Assembly: GCF_014193655.1 (NCBI RefSeq)
Contig: NZ_JACHZQ010000003.1
Span: forward strand, 372,001-436,000
Direction: 5' to 3'
Length of the DNA stretch: 64,000 bases
DNA from: Rhizobium sp. BK313
GTDB taxonomy: Bacteria > Pseudomonadota > Alphaproteobacteria > Rhizobiales > Rhizobiaceae
The notes under the pieces are model-generated. The model was not told the DNA's origin. It saw only the letters and a program-made list of their open reading frames with translations, and searched no databases. Shown in pieces: positions 16,572-24,342 of the stretch; the stretch's first letter is position 1, and each line of letters starts with the position of its first letter. The translations under genes and the position numbers were made by a program.

Positions 16572-17405
16572 TTGAATATCTTGCGGATTGCTTCCTTTTC
16601 GGAAAACGGAGCCGGCGGCAATCCCGCCGGCGTCTTGATTGCCGATGTCCTGCCTGATGCCTCCGAAATGCAACGCATTGCAGCCGACGTCGGTTTCTCC
16701 GAGACCGCTTTTGCCTCCCCGGAAGGGCAGGGCTGGAGGGTGCGTTATTTCTCTCCTGAATCGGAAGTTCCCTTTTGCGGTCATGCGACGATCGCCCTTG
16801 GGGCGGCTCTTGCGTTGCAAGAGGGCGACGGGATTTTTGCGCTCGCGCTCAATCAGGCCAATATCACTGTCGAGGGGCACCGGAATGGCGATGTCCTCAC
16901 GGCCGCCTTGCAGTCGCCGCCCACGAGCAGCAAGGCGCCGGCGCCTGAATTGTTATCCGAGGTGCTGGCATTGTTCGGTTATTCGACTGGCGACCTGAAC
17001 CCGGCCATACCATCCGCGCTTATTAACGGCGGTGCCGACCACTTCGTGCTGGCTCTCAAATCCCGCCAGGCGCTTGCCGCCATGACCTACGATCTCGATG
17101 CGGGGCGTTCTTTGATGATCCGCGAAGGTTGGATCACGATCCTGCTCGCCTACGCCGAAACGCCGCAACTGTTCCATACCCGCAATGCCTTCGCATCGGG
17201 CGGGATTTATGAAGACCCCGCGACCGGCGCGTCAACCGCAGCCTTCGCCGGATATCTGCGCGATATTGCCTGGCCGCATGGCGGGGCCATCGACATCATC
17301 CAGGGCGAGGATATGGGAATGCGTTCACGTCTGCATGCCGATATTCCGGCCGCAGCCGGAAGCTCCGTCCGAGTGTCAGGCGAGGCAAGGCTTATGGACC
17401 TGTAA
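16572..17405 (+). CDS. PhzF-family isomerase-like protein
   Basis: The 277-residue protein belongs to the PhzF/diaminopimelate-epimerase-like fold. GGNPAGV near the start, GFSETAF with the glutamate that acts as acid/base in PhzF, FCGHATIALG and the DPATGAS motif near residue 220 are all present, so it is probably catalytic. The substrate is unknown; presence of PhzF alone does not mean phenazine synthesis. The start is a TTG with no strong ribosome site. It lies 72 bases after trpS. Confidence 0.88.
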   Translation: MNILRIASFSENGAGGNPAGVLIADVLPDASEMQRIAADVGFSETAFASPEGQGWRVRYFSPESEVPFCGHATIALGAALALQEGDGIFALALNQANITVEGHRNGDVLTAALQSPPTSSKAPAPELLSEVLALFGYSTGDLNPAIPSALINGGADHFVLALKSRQALAAMTYDLDAGRSLMIREGWITILLAYAETPQLFHTRNAFASGGIYEDPATGASTAAFAGYLRDIAWPHGGAIDIIQGEDMGMRSRLHADIPAAAGSSVRVSGEARLMDL

Positions 17406-17480
17406 GTCGGCGGGCGACGATCGCCACCGGGTTCAAAACGGGGCTTGCCATGGCACGGATTTCGATGTCAGACTTGGCCT

Positions 17481-17972
17481 ATGGTATCAAAACGTCTCTC
17501 ACGGCTCGAAGGTCATCGCCGCAAGTTCATGGCGGTCATCGACGGCACCCCCGAATGCCAGCGTGCCGTCCACTACGCCGGTCGGCGCGCGAAAAATTCC
17601 AATGGCGGCCTTGTGCTCCTCTATGTGATCCCGGAAGGCGATTTCCAGCAATGGCTGGGTGTCGAGGAGATCATGCGGGCCGAAGCGCGCGAGGAGGCCG
17701 AGGCAGCAACCGCGAAGGCGGCGCAGATCGTGCGCGAGAATGTTGGCATCGATCCGGAGATCGTCATTCGTGAAGGGTCGGCCGCCGAACAGATCAATGC
17801 GGTGATCGAGGAAGACCGGGATATCGCGCTCCTCGTCCTTGCCGCCGGTTCGGCCAAGGAAGGGCCGGGACCGTTGGTGTCGTCGATCGCGGGACGTGCC
17901 GCAGCCTTTCCGATCCCCGTTACGGTGCTCCCGGATACGCTGACGAACGAGGAAATCGACGCCCTCAGTTGA
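17481..17972 (+). CDS. Universal stress protein (UspA family)
   Basis: The 163-residue protein has one Usp domain: the FMAVIDGTPECQRAV nucleotide-binding start, an EIVIREGSAAEQINAVIEE segment, and a glycine-rich ATP loop near LAAGSAKEGPGPL. Usp proteins are made under stress and growth arrest; their direct biochemical roles vary. The frame begins at 17445, but the ATG at 17481 (MVSKRLSRLEGH) is preferred because the upstream residues look non-coding. The gene follows the PhzF-like gene by 75 bases. Confidence 0.87.
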   Translation: MVSKRLSRLEGHRRKFMAVIDGTPECQRAVHYAGRRAKNSNGGLVLLYVIPEGDFQQWLGVEEIMRAEAREEAEAATAKAAQIVRENVGIDPEIVIREGSAAEQINAVIEEDRDIALLVLAAGSAKEGPGPLVSSIAGRAAAFPIPVTVLPDTLTNEEIDALS

Positions 17973-18035
17973 TCTGTTTCAGGCTATTTCTTGAGGATTG
18001 CTCTCTTGAATAGCACGGGCAAAAAGCCTATTTTC

Positions 18036-18052
18036 TTTTGAAGTATTCTAAA
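18036..18052 (+). promoter_or_regulatory. Candidate Irr (ICE) box upstream of the Nfu gene
   Basis: TTTTGAA GTA TTCTAAA is an interrupted palindrome with a single mismatch between arms, close to the rhizobial iron control element (TTTAGAA-N3-TTCTAAA) bound by Irr under low iron. It ends 38 bases before the nfuA-like start, a position able to control initiation. Binding is an inference. Confidence 0.5.
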
Positions 18053-18090
18053 GTCGGAAGAGGGCTTCGGCCCGCCGTATGGAGATCAAG

Positions 18091-18657
18091 ATGTTCATTC
18101 AGACCGAAGCGACGCCGAATCCCGCCACCCTGAAGTTTCTGCCGGGTAAGGTGGTCATGGAAAATGGCACCGCCGAATTCCGCAGCGCCGATGAAGCGGA
18201 AGTCTCGCCGCTCGCTGCGCGCATCTTCGATGTCCCCGGCGTCAGCGGCGTCTATTTCGGCTACGACTTCATCTCCGTCTCCAAGGAAGACCAGGAATGG
18301 CAGCATCTGAAGCCCGCCATCCTCGGTTCGATCATGGAGCATTTCATGTCCGGCAAGCCGGTCATGGGCGAAAGCTCGGTTCTCTCCGAAGCGCAGGATG
18401 CCGGCGGAGAGTTCTTCGATGAAGGCGACGAATCGATCGTACTGACCATCAAGGAATTGCTTGAGACTCGCGTTCGGCCGGCCGTCGCCCAGGATGGCGG
18501 CGACATCACTTTCCGCGGCTTTCGTGACGGCAAGGTCTACCTCAATATGAAGGGATCCTGCTCCGGTTGCCCGTCGTCGACGGCGACATTGAAGCATGGC
18601 ATCCAGAACCTGCTGCGCCATTTCGTCCCGGAAGTGCAGGAAGTCGAAGCCGTCTAG
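18091..18657 (+). CDS. Nfu/NifU-like iron-sulfur cluster scaffold protein
   Basis: The 188-residue protein has an N-terminal Nfu domain (FIQTEATPNPATLKFLPG, about 1-90) and a C-terminal NifU domain (about 110-185) with the cluster-binding CxxC in GSCSGCPSS. Such proteins carry a 4Fe-4S cluster and hand it to target enzymes in the cytosol. The frame reaches an ATG at 18079, but a GGAG ribosome site lies correctly for the ATG at 18091. An Irr-box-like palindrome upstream suggests iron control. A repeat element follows the stop codon directly. Confidence 0.93.
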   Translation: MFIQTEATPNPATLKFLPGKVVMENGTAEFRSADEAEVSPLAARIFDVPGVSGVYFGYDFISVSKEDQEWQHLKPAILGSIMEHFMSGKPVMGESSVLSEAQDAGGEFFDEGDESIVLTIKELLETRVRPAVAQDGGDITFRGFRDGKVYLNMKGSCSGCPSSTATLKHGIQNLLRHFVPEVQEVEAV

Positions 18658-18702
18658 GCATGATACCAAAAAGTGCACAGCGGTTTTTGGATAAGATCTT
18701 GC
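18658..18702. repeat. Intergenic palindromic repeat, copy 2
   Basis: This is a 45-base relative of the elements at 15249 and 37869. It begins GCATGATACC, has AAAAGTGCACAGCGGTTTTT in the centre and ends AAGATCTTGC. It starts at the last base of the Nfu stop codon and lies between that gene and tsaB. Confidence 0.75.
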
Positions 18703-18781
18703 AAAAGCAGTTATTGGGGTGCAGTGACGGTTCAAAGATAAGTTACCGCGCTCCAAATATGGCCTTTTCGGATAAATTGTG

Positions 18782-19438
18782 ATGATCGTACTGGCGCTCG
18801 ACACGGCAGGTGTGGATTGCGCTGCCGCTGTGTATGATAGCGGTAGTGATTCTGTGATTGGGGAGGTCACGGAAACGATCGGGCGAGGACATGCTGAGCA
18901 TTTGATGGATGTTGTCGACCGGGCGCTGGCTGAAGCCGATATAGCGCTCGCTTCGGTGGAACGTGTGGTCGTGACCGTCGGTCCGGGCTCCTTCACTGGC
19001 ATCCGCATCGGCGTTGCCGCTGCCCGCGGTTTCGCGCTTTCCCTAAACATTCCCGCTATCGGCGTCACGACCCTTGAGGTTATGGCTGCCGCCGCGCGGG
19101 AAATGAATCCGGGTAAATCGGTTCTGGCTGCGATCGACGCCAAGCGCGAGGAGATTTATCTCCAGTCCTTCGATGTCGATGGCCAGCCGTTGGATGAGGC
19201 GCGCGCTGTGACGATCGATGAAGCGCGTGTGATCTCCGATGCTTTCGACGGCGTCGTCACCGGCTCGGCTGTCGCCAGGCTCAGAGACGCGCCGCCGGCG
19301 GTTCGGCCTGATGCCTTTCCGATTGCCACCGTCGCCCGGCTCGGCGCTGTCAAACCTGTCAGCGAAAAGCCGAAGCCGCTTTATCTTCGCGGACCCGACG
19401 CCAGACCGCAGGCCGGGTACGCAGTCGCCAGGGTATAA
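18782..19438 (+). CDS. tsaB: tRNA threonylcarbamoyladenosine biosynthesis protein TsaB (YeaZ)
   Basis: TsaB is the scaffold partner of TsaD in making the t6A modification at position 37 of tRNAs reading ANN codons. The 218-residue protein has the ASKHA-fold start VLALDTAGVDCAAAVYD, the RGHAEHLMDVVDRAL block and VTVGPGSFTGIRIGVAAARG, all diagnostic. A GTG lies just before the ATG and could be used instead. It is followed by rimI after two bases, the usual tsaB-rimI pairing. Confidence 0.94.
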   Translation: MIVLALDTAGVDCAAAVYDSGSDSVIGEVTETIGRGHAEHLMDVVDRALAEADIALASVERVVVTVGPGSFTGIRIGVAAARGFALSLNIPAIGVTTLEVMAAAAREMNPGKSVLAAIDAKREEIYLQSFDVDGQPLDEARAVTIDEARVISDAFDGVVTGSAVARLRDAPPAVRPDAFPIATVARLGAVKPVSEKPKPLYLRGPDARPQAGYAVARV

Positions 19439-19440
19439 CC

Positions 19441-19935
19441 ATGCTGGAATCCTATCTCACCCTGAAAGCCGAATACGAGATCGTTCCGATGCAGCTGCAG
19501 GACTGCGCCGAAGTGGCGGCTCTGCATGGCGAACGGTTTTCCCGGGTTTGGGACGAGACCGAGTTTCAAAATCTCCTGTCGCAGGATACGACCTTCGGCT
19601 TCGTCGCCCGCCAGACCAACGCGATCCTGAAAAAGCCGCTTCCGGGGTTTGTGCTGGCACGGCATGTCGCGGGCGAGGCGGAAATCCTGACGGTTGCCGT
19701 TAGCGCCAAGCTTGGCCGCACCGGCCTCGGCTGGCGGCTGATGCAGGCGGCGTTGCGCGAGGCGCGTAACCGCGGCGGCGAAACCATGTTCTTGGAGGTC
19801 GACGGCGCCAATCAGCCGGCCCTCGGTCTCTACCGCAAGCTTGGTTTTGAGACGGTCGGCGAGCGCAAGGCCTACTATGTCGATGAAAGCGGCGCGAAAT
19901 CGACGGCGCTTGTCATGCGCCGTGTTCTTCGCTAG
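19441..19935 (+). CDS. rimI: Ribosomal-protein-alanine N-acetyltransferase (RimI-like GNAT)
   Basis: The 164-residue GNAT protein sits immediately behind tsaB, the standard place for RimI, which acetylates the N terminus of ribosomal protein S18. The acetyl-CoA-binding segment is in LGRTGLGWRLMQAALREAR, and LEVDGANQPALGLYRKLGFE is the typical RimI C-terminal block. The family is certain; the exact protein target rests on context. Confidence 0.9.
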   Translation: MLESYLTLKAEYEIVPMQLQDCAEVAALHGERFSRVWDETEFQNLLSQDTTFGFVARQTNAILKKPLPGFVLARHVAGEAEILTVAVSAKLGRTGLGWRLMQAALREARNRGGETMFLEVDGANQPALGLYRKLGFETVGERKAYYVDESGAKSTALVMRRVLR

Positions 19936-19974
19936 TCCGTTGTCATAGACGAATAGACCGAAGACCGTATTTCA

Positions 19975-20421
19975 ATGAACGATCCCGTAAAATCCCTTGA
20001 GGAGCTTTGCGCCGAGCGCGGCATGCGCATGACGGAGCAGCGGAGGGTCATTGCGCGCATCATCGAGAGTTCCGAGGATCATCCCGATGTTGAGGAACTG
20101 CACCGGCGCTCCGTCAAGGTGGATGCAAAGATCTCGATTTCGACGGTCTACCGCACGGTAAAGCTTTTCGAGGATGCCGGCATCATCGCCCGCCATGACT
20201 TCCGCGACGGGCGTTCGCGTTACGAGACTGTGTCGGAAGAGCATCATGATCACCTGATCGATCTGAAGAGCGGCGAAGTGATCGAATTCCACTCGCCGGA
20301 GATCGAGGCGCTGCAGGAGCGTATTGCCCGCGAACACGGTTTCAAGCTCGTCGACCATCGACTGGAGCTTTACGGCATCCCGCTGAAGAAGGATGAGCCG
20401 CTGAAGAAGGACGAGCGCTGA
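19975..20421 (+). CDS. mur: Fur-family metalloregulator (Mur in rhizobia)
   Basis: The 148-residue protein has a winged-helix DNA-binding half (MRMTEQRRVIARIIE to SISTVYRTVKLFEDAGI) and a metal-binding half with the EEHHDHLIDLKSGEVIEF motif. It lacks the C-terminal CxxC pairs of many Fur proteins, as in rhizobial Mur, which represses manganese uptake genes in response to Mn2+ while RirA and Irr handle iron. The C terminus carries a tandem duplication (PLKKDE twice) encoded by an 18-base direct repeat. The next gene, olsA, starts 30 bases later. Confidence 0.9.
   Translation: MNDPVKSLEELCAERGMRMTEQRRVIARIIESSEDHPDVEELHRRSVKVDAKISISTVYRTVKLFEDAGIIARHDFRDGRSRYETVSEEHHDHLIDLKSGEVIEFHSPEIEALQERIAREHGFKLVDHRLELYGIPLKKDEPLKKDER
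20380..20415 (+). repeat. 18-base tandem duplication at the 3' end of mur
   Basis: CCGCTGAAGAAGGATGAG is followed directly by CCGCTGAAGAAGGACGAG, one base different, adding six residues in frame near the C terminus. It looks like a recent slippage or duplication event. Confidence 0.8.
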
Positions 20422-20451
20422 GGTGGTCGCGGTCGTGCGGGAGCGAATGAT

Positions 20452-21249
20452 TTGGTGACCTGGCTGCGCGTCGGCTGTGCCGTCATCGCCATCTGCGTTG
20501 TCAGCCTTGTCTTGCTGCCGCTGCAGATTCTTTGCCTGCGCTTCGACTGGAAACTCAGGCGCTATCTGCCGCGCTACTGGCATCGCATCGTCTGCTATTG
20601 GCTCGGCATCCGTATCAATGTCATCGGAAAGGCCGAGCAGCGCCGGCCACTGATGCTGGCCGTAAACCATGCCTCCTGGCTTGATATTCTCGTGCTCTCG
20701 TCCATTGCCGACGTTGCTTTCATCGCCAAGGCGGAAGTGCGCGATTGGCCGGTCTTCGGCCATCTTGCTCAGTGGCAAAAGAGCGTATTCGTCGTGCGCG
20801 AACAGAAGCGCAAGACCGGCGATCAGGTGAACGAGATCGCGGAGCGCATGGCGGACGGCGAGATCATGGTCCTCTTTCCAGAGGGTACGACATCGGATGG
20901 CAACCGACTGCTGGAAGTCAAATCCTCCTTGTTCGGCGCGGCGGCGGCTGCCCTGCCGAAAGCACCGGATGCCGTCGTTCATGTCCAGCCGGTTGCGGTG
21001 GCCTATACTCGTGTCCACGGCATCGCCATGGGCCGCTACTATCGTCCGCTGGCGGCTTGGCCAGGCGATATAGAGCTGCTGCCGCATCTCAAAGGTATCT
21101 TCGCTTGTGGGGCCATCGATGTCGACGTCTGCTTCGGCGAGGCGGTGGATTATCGCGCCGACACCAACCGCAAGGAAGTCAGCGCCACCATCGCGCAACG
21201 CATCCGCACCATGTTGGCGAGCCGGTTGCTTGGCCGCGAGATCGCTTGA
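20452..21249 (+). CDS. olsA: Lyso-ornithine lipid O-acyltransferase OlsA (PlsC family)
   Basis: The 265-residue protein is of the 1-acylglycerol-3-phosphate acyltransferase family: an N-terminal membrane helix (about 3-25), the catalytic NHASWLD (HxxxxD) motif, and the substrate-binding FPEGTTSDG motif. Its place between mur and miaB matches my memory of olsA in S. meliloti, whose product esterifies lyso-ornithine lipid made by OlsB to give ornithine lipid. A general PlsC role cannot be excluded from sequence. The start is TTG at 20452 or GTG at 20455, with GGGAG eight or more bases upstream. Confidence 0.78.
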   Translation: MVTWLRVGCAVIAICVVSLVLLPLQILCLRFDWKLRRYLPRYWHRIVCYWLGIRINVIGKAEQRRPLMLAVNHASWLDILVLSSIADVAFIAKAEVRDWPVFGHLAQWQKSVFVVREQKRKTGDQVNEIAERMADGEIMVLFPEGTTSDGNRLLEVKSSLFGAAAAALPKAPDAVVHVQPVAVAYTRVHGIAMGRYYRPLAAWPGDIELLPHLKGIFACGAIDVDVCFGEAVDYRADTNRKEVSATIAQRIRTMLASRLLGREIA

Positions 21250-21309
21250 GATCCGGTTGATTTTAACTTTTCGATTTTCTCCAGAAGCAAAAGCCACTAC
21301 ATAGCGGCC

Positions 21310-22722
21310 ATGACCAAGGACAGCTTAACTCTCGATGCCCCGGAGCCAAGTGCTTTAAAGATTGGCCTCCGCGATGGCTCCAACAGCCGCAAGGTTTTCA
21401 TCAAGACCTATGGCTGCCAGATGAATGTCTACGACTCGACGCGGATGAGCGATGCGCTCGCCCGCGATGGCTATGAGCCGACCGAGGACATGGAAGAAGC
21501 CGATCTCGTCCTGTTGAACACCTGCCACATCCGCGAGAAGGCCGCCGAAAAGGTCTATTCCGCGCTCGGGCGCCTGCGCGAGATGAAGAAACGCAAGGCT
21601 GCCGACGGCCGCGACATGATGATTGGTGTCACCGGCTGCGTCGCCCAGGCCGAGGGCGAGGAGATTCTCCGCCGCGCGCCCGCCGTCGACGTCGTCATTG
21701 GGCCGCAGACCTATCACCGCCTGCCGGACGCATTGCGTCGGGCCAAGGAAGGCCAGCGGGTCGTCGATACGGAATATGCGATCGAGGATAAGTTCGAACA
21801 TCTGCCGATCGCCGAGAAGTCGAAGATCCGCGCCCGTGGCGTCACGGCCTTCCTGACGGTGCAGGAAGGCTGCGACAAGTTCTGCACTTTCTGCGTCGTG
21901 CCTTATACGCGCGGTTCCGAAGTCTCGCGTCCGGTCTCCCAGATCGTCGAAGAGGCCGAGAAACTTGTGGATGGCGGCGTGCGCGAAATCACGCTTCTCG
22001 GCCAGAACGTCAACGCCTGGCACGGAACCGGACCGACGGGCGAAGCCTGGAGCCTTGGCGACTTGCTGTACCGGCTGGCAGAAATTCCTGGCCTTGCCCG
22101 GCTGCGCTATACCACCAGCCACCCACGCGACATGGACGACCGGCTGATATCGGCCCATCGTGACCTGCGCACGCTGATGCCCTATCTGCATCTGCCGGTT
22201 CAGTCCGGCTCCGACCGCATCCTCAAGGCGATGAATCGGCGACATACGGCCGCCGAATATCTCGCTTTGATCGAAAAAATCCGCACGGCGCGGCCGGATA
22301 TCGCCCTTTCGGGTGATTTCATTGTCGGTTTCCCGGGGGAGACAGAGCAGGATTTTGCGGATACACTTCGTCTTGTGGAGGAGGTGAACTATGCGCAAGC
22401 CTTCTCGTTCAAATATTCGACGCGTCCGGGAACGCCCGGTGCGGAATTGAAGGGCCAAGTGCCAGAAGAGATCAAGGCGGAACGGCTGGAACGGTTGCAG
22501 GCGCTGCTTTTGAAGCAGCAGCATTTGTTTGCCGATGCCTGCGTCGGCAAGGTAGTCGATGTACTGCTGGAAAAGCCAGGCCGCATGCCGGGTCAGTTGA
22601 TCGGCCGGTCCCCTTGGCTGCAATCTGTGAATGTTGATGCAAAAGCATCGCAAATCGGTGACATTATCAACGTACGAATCATCGGAACCAGCACGAACAG
22701 CCTTTTTGCTGAGTTGCTCTAG
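21310..22722 (+). CDS. miaB: tRNA-2-methylthio-N6-isopentenyladenosine synthase MiaB
   Basis: MiaB is a radical SAM methylthiotransferase acting on i6A37 of tRNA. The 470-residue protein has the N-terminal UPF0004 domain with three cluster cysteines (KTYGCQMNVYDS, LLNTCHIREKA, TGCVAQAEG), the radical SAM CxxxCxxC in GCDKFCTFC, and a C-terminal TRAM domain (from about 400). The frame and length are standard. phoH and ybeY follow, giving the common miaB-phoH-ybeY-corC-lnt order. Confidence 0.97.
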   Translation: MTKDSLTLDAPEPSALKIGLRDGSNSRKVFIKTYGCQMNVYDSTRMSDALARDGYEPTEDMEEADLVLLNTCHIREKAAEKVYSALGRLREMKKRKAADGRDMMIGVTGCVAQAEGEEILRRAPAVDVVIGPQTYHRLPDALRRAKEGQRVVDTEYAIEDKFEHLPIAEKSKIRARGVTAFLTVQEGCDKFCTFCVVPYTRGSEVSRPVSQIVEEAEKLVDGGVREITLLGQNVNAWHGTGPTGEAWSLGDLLYRLAEIPGLARLRYTTSHPRDMDDRLISAHRDLRTLMPYLHLPVQSGSDRILKAMNRRHTAAEYLALIEKIRTARPDIALSGDFIVGFPGETEQDFADTLRLVEEVNYAQAFSFKYSTRPGTPGAELKGQVPEEIKAERLERLQALLLKQQHLFADACVGKVVDVLLEKPGRMPGQLIGRSPWLQSVNVDAKASQIGDIINVRIIGTSTNSLFAELL

Positions 22723-22752
22723 GTTCCGGACAAGGCAAAGGAGCCGGACCGC

Positions 22753-23811
22753 TTGAACGGACAGGAATTGGTTTCTTCTTCATCGCGCCAGCCACGCACC
22801 GCGAGCGACGCCAATCACTTCATCCTGACGTTCGAGAACAATCGGTTCGCCAGCGAACTTTTCGGACAGTTCGATCAGAATTTGAAGCTGCTCGAGGAGC
22901 GGCTTGGTATCGACGCCCGCGCTCGCGGCAATTCCGTTATCATCACCGGCGATGTGCTGGCCACAAACCAAGCGCGTCATACCCTCGATTATCTCTATGA
23001 CAAGCTGCAGAAAGGTGGGAATGTGGAGCGCTCCGACGTGGAAGGGGCAATTCGCATGGCGGTTGCCGCCGATGACCAACTGACTCTGCCGACCATGGAG
23101 AAAAAAGCCAAGTTGACGATGGCGCAGATTTCGACGCGCAAGAAGACGATCATTGCCCGCACGCCGACGCAGGATGCCTATATCCGGGCGCTCGAGCGTT
23201 CCGAAATGGTTTTCGGTGTCGGCCCGGCTGGTACCGGTAAGACCTATCTTGCCGTCGCCCATGCCGCCCAGCTTCTGGAACGCGGCGCTGTCGAGAAGAT
23301 CATTCTGTCGCGCCCGGCCGTCGAAGCCGGCGAGCGTCTCGGCTTCTTGCCTGGCGATATGAAGGAGAAGGTCGACCCCTATCTCCGGCCGCTTTATGAC
23401 GCGCTCTACGATATGATGCCCGGCGACAAGGTCGAACGTGCCATCACTGCCGGCGTCATCGAAATCGCCCCGCTTGCCTTCATGCGCGGCCGTACGCTTG
23501 GCAACGCTGCCGTCATCCTCGATGAGGCGCAGAACACCACCTCGATGCAGATGAAGATGTTCCTGACGCGTCTCGGCGAGAATTCGCGCATGATCATCAC
23601 CGGCGATCCGAGTCAGATCGATCTGCCGCGCGGCGTCAAATCCGGACTAGTGGAAGCTCTGCAACTCCTCAACGGAGTCGAGGGGATCACCATCGTCCGC
23701 TTTAAGGACACTGACGTCGTCCGCCATCCGCTGGTGGCGCGCATCGTCAGGGCTTACGACTCGAATTACGCCACGCCCGTTGAGGGCAGTGAGGCCGATC
23801 CGCAGATCTGA
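22753..23811 (+). CDS. ybeZ: PhoH-like ATPase (YbeZ)
   Basis: The 352-residue protein has an N-terminal KH-like region and a P-loop ATPase domain with Walker A (GPAGTGKTYLAVAH) and Walker B (AVILDEAQNTT). YbeZ works with the RNase YbeY and is thought to act in RNA and ribosome metabolism. The start is TTG with GGAGCC upstream. Its stop codon shares one base with the ybeY start (TGATG), indicating coupled translation. Confidence 0.95.
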   Translation: MNGQELVSSSSRQPRTASDANHFILTFENNRFASELFGQFDQNLKLLEERLGIDARARGNSVIITGDVLATNQARHTLDYLYDKLQKGGNVERSDVEGAIRMAVAADDQLTLPTMEKKAKLTMAQISTRKKTIIARTPTQDAYIRALERSEMVFGVGPAGTGKTYLAVAHAAQLLERGAVEKIILSRPAVEAGERLGFLPGDMKEKVDPYLRPLYDALYDMMPGDKVERAITAGVIEIAPLAFMRGRTLGNAAVILDEAQNTTSMQMKMFLTRLGENSRMIITGDPSQIDLPRGVKSGLVEALQLLNGVEGITIVRFKDTDVVRHPLVARIVRAYDSNYATPVEGSEADPQI

Positions 23812-24317
23812 TGGCCGATCTCGATATTCAGATCAGTGTCGAGGAGGGCGGCTGGCCCTCCGAAGACGAGTTGCAGGCTCTGGCCGAGCGCGTGTTGGGC
23901 GCGGCTGCGGCCTATCTCGAGAAACACGAGAAGCAGCCTTTTCCGAAAATGGCGTCGGAATTGTCGCTGGTCTTTACCGATGATGCTTCGATCCGAGAGA
24001 TCAATGCAGAATGGCGCGAGCAGGACAAGGCGACCAACGTCCTGTCTTTCCCCGCTTTTCCGCTAGTGCCGGGCGGCAAGCCCGGCCCGATGCTGGGCGA
24101 CATTATTATCGCCAAAGAGACGGTGGAGCGTGAAGCGGTCGAGCTGGAAAAGAGTTTTGATGACCATCTGACCCATTTGATTGTGCATGGTTTCTTGCAT
24201 CTCTTCGGTTACGACCATATGAATAATAGGGAAGCCGAAAGAATGGAGGGGCTGGAGACTCGCATTTTGGCGGGGCTTGGCCTATCTGATCCCTATGCGG
24301 GGCAGGACCCCATTTGA
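23811..24317 (+). CDS. ybeY: Endoribonuclease YbeY (rRNA maturation factor)
   Basis: The 168-residue metal-dependent RNase works in 16S rRNA 3' end processing and 70S quality control. The zinc-binding H3 motif is in LIVHGFLHLFGYDH, and TNVLSFPAF is the conserved upstream block. It overlaps ybeZ by one base. The corC-type gene starts 25 bases downstream. Confidence 0.96.
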   Translation: MADLDIQISVEEGGWPSEDELQALAERVLGAAAAYLEKHEKQPFPKMASELSLVFTDDASIREINAEWREQDKATNVLSFPAFPLVPGGKPGPMLGDIIIAKETVEREAVELEKSFDDHLTHLIVHGFLHLFGYDHMNNREAERMEGLETRILAGLGLSDPYAGQDPI

Positions 24318-24342
24318 CTTGAACCCTGTCTGATCAGGAACA

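Noticed and set aside
15309..16880. 523-codon minus-strand frame over trpS
   Set aside because: Antisense shadow of trpS and the PhzF-like gene; no ribosome site or family match.
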